DNA from: Hymenoscyphus infarciens
Taxonomy: Eukaryota > Ascomycota > Leotiomycetes > Helotiales > Helotiaceae
Length of the DNA: 64,000 nt
NCBI GenBank assembly: GCA_001414345.1
Contig: LLCB01000004.1
Span: 516,317 to 580,316, forward strand
Direction: 5' to 3'
Part shown: piece after piece, positions 47,542 to 56,589 of the stretch
How positions within the stretch are numbered: position 1 is the stretch's first letter
How the letters are laid out: each line of letters starts with the position of its first letter
The notes under the pieces: generated by a model
What the model was told of the DNA's origin: nothing
Databases searched by the model: none
Seen by the model: the letters and a program-made list of their open reading frames with translations, nothing else
Translations under genes and position numbers: made by a program

Positions 47542-48251
47542 CTGGGAAGGCTGGAGGTTATTTTATGTAGAGGATGGTCTACAGCATCTGCACCAAATGA
47601 TAACATTTAGCTTGTGAATTGTTCAATGGGATGCATGAACAATCATGGCTTAATTTCACGTCTGTTCTGTGTATTCACAAGTTGACCGTGAATATACTTG
47701 CGGGGTGAGTCAGAATGGCTGCCTAAATTGTTGCTCCCCAGAATAAGTAACAATATGAAAACTGTAAGGTGATTGAATGTAGTGCAGGACTGCAACTTGA
47801 CTAGACTTTTGAATTGGGGCATAACCACGTGACTTGATTGTGACGGTGAAAGCTAAAATACTAGTTTCTAGGTAGCGTCTGCTTGATTCCTTTATTTCGG
47901 ACGTCATATCTCATTTGTTACCTGCATATATCAAGTGCTTATACCATATGAAAAAGTTTTTTTTTAAAAACATCTATTATAGTTTTTCATCTAACACATT
48001 GCTCGTGATTTTACACTTCTTCGCCAGGAAGACAAGTATAAATCAGCGTTTCGTATGTCCAGCATGACACATGCTACATATATGTCAATCGTATTCCAAA
48101 TAAAGAGTCTTAAAGCAAGCTTTGCTCAGCAAAGCAGATAAAAGACTTAGTGGAATTCTTCCCTGAAGAAGCCATGCCATATCCATTTTGATCCTCCCTC
48201 AGCAACCTGGAGTTCCACAAAACCAAATAGGCCGTTACTCTGGCCCTTCAC
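47542..48251. other. Intergenic region, no recognised gene
   Basis: AT-rich spacer with short frames only. It includes the promoter of the gene at 46582-47541 and the 3' side of the gene at 48252. Confidence 0.5.
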
Positions 48252-48836
48252 TCAAGCTTGTTCAGTACCAAACCTGAGAGTTGTAGGATTGGGCACTGCC
48301 CACCTGTCGTAATACCTCAACACCAGTCGTCTCCTTTTCTTTTGCTTTTTCCACTTTGCGGGTAAACAATCGTTGTAGCTTGAGTAATGGTTCCGGTAAT
48401 AGAATTCCGCTATATTGCGATGCAACTCCACTAACAACTCGATATCTCTAACATCGCGCTGTGCTAGCGACCACAACCGCTCCATGCCCAGCATGCTATA
48501 TTCTTGGATTTTGTGGATATTTGGCGCTTTATTAAGATATTCCTTCCTGAATCTGAGTGATGGGGGAGTCAGTATTTGCCGTTCAAGAAACGTCTTAGGA
48601 TACGGCGCAGGATAATTCATGGGGTTCAGGAATGATTCAGGAGTGATTTAACAGAAAGAAAGAAAGTGGGAAAGCTGTGTCTCCATTACCTACGGTAAGA
48701 TCTCAGCGCCATTACCACCACGCCGACGCACCCACAGGCACTTGTCGACGCTCGTGGTGCCCAGTACTCCTTGGGCTGGCGCTCCAAACTCCTGCTCCGG
48801 GACTTGAATTCGAGGATTTGAATTGCTGTTGCCCAT
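48252..48836 (-). CDS. Small MGN-starting protein, paralogue A
   Basis: Proposed two-exon gene (48836-48732 and 48593-48252; 138-nt intron, donor GTGCGT, acceptor AAG), 147 aa, no known family. It is clearly related to the product of 49512-49934: ELLVELHRNIAEFYYRNHY here against ELLVELHRNLAESFYSHTY there, with matching text around it and a shared basic C-terminus (RRRLVLRYYDRW / RRKLLLEYYWKW). The upstream exon is added because it begins MGNSNSNPR, parallel to MGNQPSRPQ in the paralogue, and joining gives a similar length; MGN is also a good N-myristoylation start. Without it the gene would start at 48620 (MNYPAPYP). Exon 2 is firm, exon 1 moderate. Confidence 0.58.
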
Positions 48837-49511
48837 GGTTTGTATCTTGGCGTGTACGAGTCTGTGATTTGAGGGGAATGTGTTTCTGCAATTTTCAGAA
48901 TCTTGAAGGTTTTTGGAGGTTGTTGTTGTATGGAGAGGCGATGGGTTTCCACTTCTTAAAGACACGATCATGTTTGCCTTTCTTCGGTGATTGTTAAGTA
49001 TGATGCACCTTAATATTATTCGATCAAAGGTGAGGTGTAATGGCTGTCTCAGTGGAACTCCGTAAACCTCTGAATGGAATCCTCTAAGCTATTCCCACAG
49101 AATGATTTAGCTCCTGGGCATCGGAGGAGTTCACCAAGATAATTTGGGTAGCGGAAGCTAGAGTCATTTTGGGCGTCATAAGAAATTTTGCAACTTTATG
49201 CTAACTGAATGTACAGCTTCTTATTCACATCACCAATATTCATTCATTTTGAAATTTTGAACTGTAATCTCAGATTTATTAACCAGCACTTTTACTTACT
49301 AGAAATACTAGTAATTTATTTATTGCCCCATTGCAATGATACATCCTCACTGGGAAGATATTTTGGCGCAAGGTTTGTTCAGCAAAGCAGAGAAGAGATG
49401 TCTTCCCATATGCAGCTCGGTTGAACCTTCACAGCCAGGAACACCACAAATTTGCTGAAACAGCTATTCTAGTGATTCGCTCAAGTCTCCTGTCACTTTT
49501 CCATGACTTGG
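48837..49511. other. Intergenic region between the MGN paralogues
   Basis: Promoter of paralogue A and 3' side of paralogue B. No gene seen. Confidence 0.5.
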
Positions 49512-49934
49512 TTATGTTTTGGGAGCCGCTGGTCTCTTCACTTCCCATTTCCAATAGTATTCCAATAACAACTTTCTCCGTGCCTCCTGCCGATCAAAGT
49601 TCTTGGGTACACAATCCAAATCTCCTCGGTATGTGTGAGAATAGAAGGATTCCGCCAAATTTCGATGCAACTCCACCAACAACTCAACACCGGTGACGTT
49701 CGCCTTCACCAACGCCATCAATTCTCCCCATTCCATCGTCGAATAACGCTTGATTTTTTCGTGATTTGGGGCGATATTGAGGTGCTTCATTTCGATGGGC
49801 GTGATCTCGAAACCGTAGCCATCGCGAGGCACGATTAGAGGGTTCTTGATTCTCAATGCTTCTTCGATCTCTGCCGTTCCAAATTCTACCTCTTCCTTGG
49901 GGGACTCTTGAGGACGAGACGGTTGGTTGCCCAT
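49512..49934 (-). CDS. Small MGN-starting protein, paralogue B
   Basis: Single exon, 140 aa. The N-terminus MGNQPSRPQ fits N-myristoylation, suggesting membrane attachment. An acidic segment (KEEVEFGTAEIEEALRIK) leads to the shared core with paralogue A (YSTMEWGELMALVKANVTG, then ELLVELHRNLAESFY) and a basic Trp/Tyr-rich end (YYWKWEVKRP). No enzyme motif, signal peptide or known family. The tandem arrangement with paralogue A in the same orientation, about 0.7 kb apart, points to local duplication followed by strong divergence. Confidence 0.72.
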   Translation of the reverse strand: MGNQPSRPQESPKEEVEFGTAEIEEALRIKNPLIVPRDGYGFEITPIEMKHLNIAPNHEKIKRYSTMEWGELMALVKANVTGVELLVELHRNLAESFYSHTYRGDLDCVPKNFDRQEARRKLLLEYYWKWEVKRPAAPKT

Positions 49935-50888
49935 GATGTTCTTAGTGGCGGTGTCTTTGCGATTCGAGTTGAATTTAGTGCGATTATCAGAATCTTGAAC
50001 TTTATTGGAGTTTGAGAAATAGTGTTGTTGTTTTGTTCCGCCAAGTGGGGATTATCTTTGCCTTCTGCTGTGAGTGTTGGGGCGGCCTCACGAAATTGTT
50101 TGGTGGGAAGCGCGGAGTGAATGGAGGTGTACCGCCACAATGTAACTTGTGAACTTCACTTCTAAATCCAATTAGATCAGCATAGTTTCCTTTGAGGAAA
50201 AGCGCGAATATTTGACTCCCAAGAAAATTCTCCCTATAGAGTATCTTGTCACCGTACCTGTGTACCTTTTTTGGAAGTAGTGTGTTCAATTGCTTGGAAG
50301 CATGCCACGCTGTCCTCGCCATGGAAATTAAAAGTGGCAGTATATACACCAGGTTCCTATTTTCCTGCCTACCTAGCAGCTTTTCAGGGTAGTTCAAAGC
50401 AATTGTTCTAAACACTTAGAACAATTTAAAATGTGGATCCAGGTCCTTCGAACAATGACGTTCAATTGTCCCAAAGTATTAGGTACTTGAACTTTGAATT
50501 TACTGGTACTTTTAATGTCTACCGCGAGCACTGGTTCTAAAAACCGAAGAAGTTGATCAAGCTCAAAATACTACAAGCATAACTGGGAACTCTAGAAGAA
50601 CTAGCATTTCATAGCAAGCCTCAAACAAGCCGGAATTCTATATTCCTGTTTCAGTGTTTCACAAGCGATCAAATTGCTTTCCCTTGGAAAGTCTTGACAT
50701 GAAGTGGACTCCCACATATGGAATTAATTGTATTCTGCTTTACAGAGTGTAGTCACCATGCTACCTTTCTACAAATACGCCAACTACCTAATGATAGCTT
50801 ATTTGAAGAGTGACAGCAATGCCCCATGAAAGAACAGAACGCCCCAGAAACCATAAGCCTCATTTCTGTCTCATAAATAACTTACTAC
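49935..50888. other. Intergenic region with a short MITE
   Basis: Promoter of paralogue B, a short MITE at 50331-50513, then the 3' flank of the next gene. The frame at 50002-50415 (-) runs into the MITE and is not supported. Confidence 0.5.
50331..50513 (+). mobile_element. Short MITE of the GCGGCAGTAAAT family
   Basis: About 183 bp. Left end AAAGTGGCAGTATATAC; right end TTTACTGGTACTTTT, inverted to the left. TTAA occurs at both edges. Inside it carries AATTGTTCTAAACACTTAG and TGTCCCAAAGTATTAGGTA, matching the interior of the element at 45839-46294, so it looks like a deletion derivative. Confidence 0.6.
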
Positions 50889-51860
50889 TCAACCAACCCG
50901 TCTCTTGCTGCATCGTTTGGTACATCCAAAATGTCTACACGCTCCCATCATATCCCAGCTCTCATCCAAACCCGCTCCCTTAATTCCCAAGCCCACAGCA
51001 GGTGCGCTCTCAGATTCTTCCTCCTCATCACTACTATGCTCAAACATGCGCTCATTCCCCTTCGTCGGAAATATACCACCAGACTTCCGTCCCTCCCCCT
51101 CTGTATAACCAACAGCCATTCCATAATACCCACCGTCTTGTCTTTGTCTCGTCTTTGGTCCCGGTCGCGTTCCCATAGTTGTAATCTTTGAGTTCGAATC
51201 GCCAAGTGACAATTTAGCGAGGTCTGGTCGATTTCCTTCTTCATCTTTCGCTTGAGAATCCTTTCTAATTTTGAGTGGAGTGGGAGGCATGGTAGGAGGA
51301 GATCGATCAAATAAATCCGCTCCAGATCGGTTGTGGCTTTCTCCTCTTGTCTTAGGAATGGGGGTTGCGGCTAAATCATGCTTAACACCTCGAACCGTGT
51401 CATCCGAATGCCAACCTTCGTCCTTAATACCGTGTTTGACTTCGAATCTGACCTTTTTCTTGGGAGATGGAGGTACATATATTGTCGGATGCAAAGTTTC
51501 TGTGCTTGTTCTCGGGGTATTGAGAGGCTGGGGTTTTATAGTGGAGTACATCGAGTCGCTGAAGCCTCCGACGCGTGGTGTAGAGTCGCCAGAACCGGTG
51601 CTGAATCCTTTGGTATCTAGAATAAGATTATCGACATGTTGAAGGAGCTCTGAAAAGTCTGTTTCTCTCGAGGTGCGGATGAGGTTCTCGAACTCGGCAT
51701 GTCGTGGAAATGGGGTTGCATCTAAACTCTCATCAACAGGCGGGAGGCTTTGTGTTGGCAGATTTCGTCTTTCTCTTTGTGGTTTATCCAAGGCAATTGG
51801 AATGAGACCGTACTGCTCATCCTCATCCAAGCGGGATTTCTGCTGCAATTCACGGTCCAT
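50889..51860 (-). CDS. Disordered protein with RVxF (PP1-docking) motif
   Basis: Single exon, 323 aa from the chosen Met (MDRELQQKSRL); the frame is open for another 38 codons upstream but that part looks like leader. Strongly charged and Ser/Pro-rich, so probably largely disordered. PSPKKKVRFEV (residues about 131-141) is a textbook RVxF-type docking site for protein phosphatase 1 and is preceded by Pro-directed phosphorylation-like sites. Other features are acidic DEEEESES (about 278) and a Cys/basic C-terminus (GACRHFGCTKRCSKRRVG). No catalytic domain. It may be a phosphatase regulator or a cell-cycle or nuclear protein; the motif alone does not decide. Confidence 0.72.
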   Translation of the reverse strand: MDRELQQKSRLDEDEQYGLIPIALDKPQRERRNLPTQSLPPVDESLDATPFPRHAEFENLIRTSRETDFSELLQHVDNLILDTKGFSTGSGDSTPRVGGFSDSMYSTIKPQPLNTPRTSTETLHPTIYVPPSPKKKVRFEVKHGIKDEGWHSDDTVRGVKHDLAATPIPKTRGESHNRSGADLFDRSPPTMPPTPLKIRKDSQAKDEEGNRPDLAKLSLGDSNSKITTMGTRPGPKTRQRQDGGYYGMAVGYTEGEGRKSGGIFPTKGNERMFEHSSDEEEESESAPAVGLGIKGAGLDESWDMMGACRHFGCTKRCSKRRVG

Positions 51861-52847
51861 CGTTGCCACACTGCAGTTGTTTTTGCGTTGACTGTTTCTT
51901 CGTGAGAATTGGTGTTGGTATGAAATATCTTTCAGAGTTACGATAAAAAGGGTGGCGGGTGCTTGAAAACACAAAGCTTATTCTTATGCAAAGGCTGCTT
52001 CACTGCTCTGACGTTGCCCAGACAACTTCTTCATCTGACGCCAAATAAGTGTTGTTGATCTACTTGTTTGTGGATTTTGGTAGCCCATTTAGTGAAGGCT
52101 GAGGGACTTGATTGAAGTAGTAGTGGGAAAAGGTGTACTTCAGGGATCTGATCCAACAATCTTGTGGATCTAGGCAAGAGGCCAAAAGTAGTTACTCTGC
52201 ATACACTGGTTTCTATTATTATTCTAGTTATTCTAGAGCAATTAGCATCGTTGTTCAAACACGCGTGGGATAAATATTATTTCCAGGATCTAACTTAAAA
52301 TAACAAACAACTCAACTTCACGTAGGTGTTTCCAGTATAACGTTCACTCCACTCACAGCAAAACAGCCAGTCTCCCATTCCCAAAAGACATAAAGAAGAA
52401 GTCTCTTCGTTCCAACTAGGCTTGCTAAAATAAACTTGCAATGCAGTTGAATCGTCCTATAACAGAGCACCATCTAAACCCCCATTGCTAGCAAAAGAGA
52501 CGACATGGACAATTTCAATTATCACCTTAAAATATCTTACGCTTTACTAAATTTTCAACATATAATTTATATTTTTCAGACTCATTCCACCATTCAAACG
52601 AACGCTCCAGGCTACATCAAAGGTTAACCAAGTCTCACTAAAATACCACTCACTCATGCTACTCCAAAATCAGGACTCCACATAACCTTATCAAGTTGAT
52701 AATTTACTACCAACAAAATAGGTCGACCTATGATACTCCCGACAAGGAACAGTCACCAGGGGTTGCAGAAATTCGTGACTGTAGACTGTAGTTCCCTCGC
52801 GCTTTCCCTTCTCCAATTGTCCTAAAAAGTCTAGGAGAATAAAGTAA
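51861..52847. other. Intergenic region, no recognised gene
   Basis: Promoter of the disordered-protein gene, then AT-rich spacer with no supported gene up to the MITE. Confidence 0.5.
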
Positions 52848-53266
52848 GGGCCCGTTTGGCACGCATAAATTATTTAAATATATACATGGATATCTGACTA
52901 GAGGCCCCGAATAGTGACCTCGTATAAGTTGGTGTATATTATAAACTGTTTCTTAATATACTAAGTAATCGGTTAGCTCGTGGTGTATATGCTGGTGTAT
53001 ATGAGTACTAGGTGGTGGAGTAAATGAAAGATATATATGAACTTTTAAAGACTTACACCTCTGGAGGTCTAAATCTTTTTTTAGTAGTATATATCCTATT
53101 TTTCTACATATACTAAGATATATAAGGTTAAACGAGGGATTTACATCACTTTTAAATGTGTATACTAAACATAGGTGTATATATAGAATCGGTGTATATA
53201 TATATTTATAATACCTTATGATTTTTAGTAGTGTATAGCCTAGATACGCACGAGCTAAGCAGGCCC
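52848..53266 (+). mobile_element. PIF/Harbinger-like MITE, copy 2
   Basis: 419 bp, non-coding, AT-rich. Terminal inverted repeats: left GGGCCCGTTTGGCACGCATA, right (reverse complement) GGGCCTGCTTAGCTCGTGCG. Flanked on both sides by TAA (52845-52847 and 53267-53269), a perfect 3-bp target site duplication of the type made by PIF/Harbinger transposases. Internal GTGTATAT repeats. Confidence 0.78.
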
Positions 53267-53879
53267 TAAAGACAAATATAATTGTTCTAGTTGTTTAGGA
53301 CAACTAGATTGATTTTCCTAGTCTTAATCAAATGATAGAGCAAGCATCGATCGCAAAAGAAATCTCTACTTCTGGTCAGTTACGAAGTCTTACACCTCAT
53401 GGTGAGTCTCCTTATCTCACCTAAACATCAAACATATTGCCTTCCACCCAACTTTCGCTTAAACCCAACAAAGAAAACAAAGAAAGAAAATCACTCAATT
53501 CAAAAGCAGTTACAGTACACCCTTCCTTTCCTTCAAAACAACTCACTTCTCACGATTTTTCCAAGAAACCTCTGCCATCTTAAAGAAACGGTCTCTGAAA
53601 AAATGAGCAAGCAGTAACGTAAATTACCAACCCCAAACTTCATCCCCATCCCCATTTTCCCCAAAACCAAACACAACATCAATCATCATCCATATACCAT
53701 AAATCCCGCACAAACATCAACAAGCCAAGAAGCCAAGAAAGCCAAAGTAGACACATCACTCATCTACGCACAACAAGGAGCAAACCAAAGAAGACGAATA
53801 ACAAATACCAAAAAACAAATCCCCTATCAAAACCGCCCCTTCCCCCAAACTCTTAACCTCTTAACTCCTTACAGACTCC
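53267..53879. other. Intergenic region, no recognised gene
   Basis: CA-rich and A-rich sequence; a 72-aa frame at 53399-53617 has no support. Confidence 0.5.
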
Positions 53880-54620
53880 TTGACTAAAAGAGATCTTCTC
53901 ATAAGCCTAAGAAAAACATATAACGCTAGAAAGATCTCTATAACCTTATTTATCCTTATATACGAAATAGAGAATAGAGAATAAAGCTATACTTTATAAG
54001 TTTTTAATTATAAATTAGCACTTCTAGAGAGACTTTCTTTCTATACTCGCTTTATAATTCTTTTCTATATCCTAGCTTCGCTTTTAGTTTTTAGACTTCT
54101 TAGCTTCTTCTTTGCTTTTATATTATGCTTCTCTTATTCTAGGGCTTTTACTCTCGTGCTTACGTTCTTAATTAAGAAAGAAGAAGGAAGAAGAAGAAGA
54201 AGAAGAGTAGAAAGAAAAGAAACTAACTAGAATAGTATATAAAGCGTTTATATCTTATAAAGGTGCTTTTTCAAAAAGAAAATAAATAGAAAGATTATAT
54301 AAAACATCTAAAAAGGCCTAGTAACTACGAGAACCTAAGACTCTAGTCTCTTTTCTCTCTTTCTTACTCTCTTATCCTCTACTTTTCTACTTCTATAAGT
54401 AATAAGAAAGACGTATACTAGTAAAGAACTACTAAATAATAGACTAAGTAGCTAGATAGCTAGATAGCTAGTAACTAGTAACTAGTTAGAAAAGAGAGAG
54501 AGAAAGAAAAAAAAAAACAGGCGAAAGAAAGTAGAAAGTATAGCTAGAAACTAGGTATTATATAGCGAGTTATAAGTATTAATTAAAACCTTTTAAAACC
54601 TTATAATCGGTGGCTCTATT
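53880..54620. repeat. Second RIP-like AT-rich patch
   Basis: Same TA/TAG-rich, CA-poor texture as 8978-16480, stops in all frames, with GAA/AGAAG and CTAGATAG microrepeats. No transposon domain could be read. Edges are abrupt on both sides. Confidence 0.6.
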
Positions 54621-55145
54621 CCCTATTCTCCGTTCTATACCTATATTAATATACAAACAAGTCATAAACCTACTAAACCCTCTCTACCAAGTAGTTTAAG
54701 ACATGAAAACCCTCATATACTAAGCTAAGTATATCAAAACATGAAAACCCCTAAATCCAACCCTATCACACCACCACTCAAGTAAAAAAGAATCCTTCAT
54801 TCAGCTGTACTAGTACAAGGATCCCACGAGTTCCATCCAAAAAACTAAAAAACCAAAAACCCCCTAAAAAAGAAAAAAAGAAAAAAGAGGCTCCCTCCCT
54901 TCCCTCGCACCGCAAATATCCACCCACCAGTGACCTCCACCAAGGACAACCCTACCTACCCCTCCCCCATCACCCCACCATCCATCCTAAATAAACATCC
55001 CAAACAAACATTGAAAAAAGAAGAAAGGAAACCCAAGGGCCAAGGGGATGAATCTACACGACCTCTTATTCCACCCAATGAGAAAACGCTCCTTAGTTTC
55101 TGAAACAAAATTTCGAAAATTTCAGTCACCTTTCAGTTGCCTTAC

Positions 55146-55200
55146 AACTAGTTGCCTTACAGTTGCCTTACAGTTGCCTTACAGTTGCCTTACAGTACAG
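55146..55200. repeat. 11-bp tandem repeat (AGTTGCCTTAC)
   Basis: About five copies of the unit, the first interrupted by a short ACTAGT-containing spacer. Confidence 0.8.
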
Positions 55201-55300
55201 TCTAGCCACCTTTCAGCCAGCCCTACAACGACGCCACATCCGCTCTTGGCGAACCATCCATCCACCCACACACATAACGCGTAACTCATCCTCTCCCCAT

Positions 55301-55328
55301 TCCACCACCACCACCACCACCACCCACC
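55301..55328. repeat. (CCA)n microsatellite
   Basis: About nine CCA units in a C-rich context. Confidence 0.8.
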
Positions 55329-56558
55329 CCTACTCGCAATGGGAATGGCACCCCCAAGCCCAACAGCGCACAACCGAGTACGACCCAGAGAAACCGACAA
55401 ACAAAAGAACAATGACAAGTAAAGCCGAAACATCGTGCCCCTCGATCGATCTCGGTGCTGAAAAGGAGTACATGGGCATGGCATGGTGATGTGAGGTCTT
55501 CAACGGCCCAGATCTCACGGTATGTACAGCACTGGCGAGTTGGAGAATGATAGGAAACGGCGCGTCTTGTGAAATGGTACCTACCTACCTACCTCATCTG
55601 CCCATCTCCCTCATCACCCATCCCATCCCATCCACCCGTCTTGGAAATCACATGGGAAAGGGTCACACCTACCTACCCTTCTGTAATCTCAACCCCTGAG
55701 CCAAGGGTCGTATAAATGTCGATCTTTTACAAAACCTCGAGTTCCAACATCGAAAAGAAAGATATGTATTGGAGTCGGCTGACGACAATTCCGAGCTCAA
55801 TACAAGTAAGTACCTTCTTCTTGGAGAAGGATTTTCGATCGAGAAGGCTCGGATAGGGGTAGATATCCCACGGGAATCGCTCCTTCCCAAGTCATCATAA
55901 AATAAATGTATGATATATTGAACGATTACTGATCACCACCATGTCGTAGATGTCAACGAGGCTGACTCGATGACGAAACCCAAACGCATGATCGACAAAG
56001 GTGTGTGGGGTAGAAGCTATCAGGTACCTTTCAACCGAAGTCTTTTGCTTCCACGACTGATCCGTACACGTAGATAGTATCACCAGAAGCCCCCTCGTGC
56101 GGGCCATTAAATCCAATGGTGTGACGGAACGCGGAGCAAAAGTTACCCGGACCCTCATAAGGGGTCTCGCAGCCTTCTTTCGACGATCGGTATGCCTTCG
56201 GTTATCTTGGTGTGTTACTCGAAGAAAGCCATGGATCGACGGCGGTGTTACCATGCCAATATCATACTGAATTTTTCAAGGGAGTAAGAGTCATGACTTT
56301 GAGAGATGTTTCAGAAACAGAGGACAGATCGGCGAGCGGTGATATAAAGTGAGTGATGGGAATCGACGGGCTGTGGTGAAAGAAGTTAAGAGGCTGCTTC
56401 GGATATAACAAGTACCGGGGTCGATATACCACAAGAGGTAGGATGGACTCCAAGTCATGATATTGTGATATTGACGGATGACTTACCCGTCGTTAATGGT
56501 TGCTCAAAGGAGAATTCCCAAGGCTGATAGATAGACCTGCAACTCATAATCCAGGTTC

Positions 56559-56587
<29 letters not shown>
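56559..56587. repeat. Poly(A) tract, 29 A
   Basis: An uninterrupted run of about 29 A directly after CCAGGTTC. It could be a slipped homopolymer or the tail of a retroposed sequence. Confidence 0.8.

Positions 56588-56589
<2 letters not shown>

Noticed and set aside
50002..50415. 137-aa - strand frame
   Set aside because: Runs across a short MITE and the promoter of the MGN paralogue; no domain.
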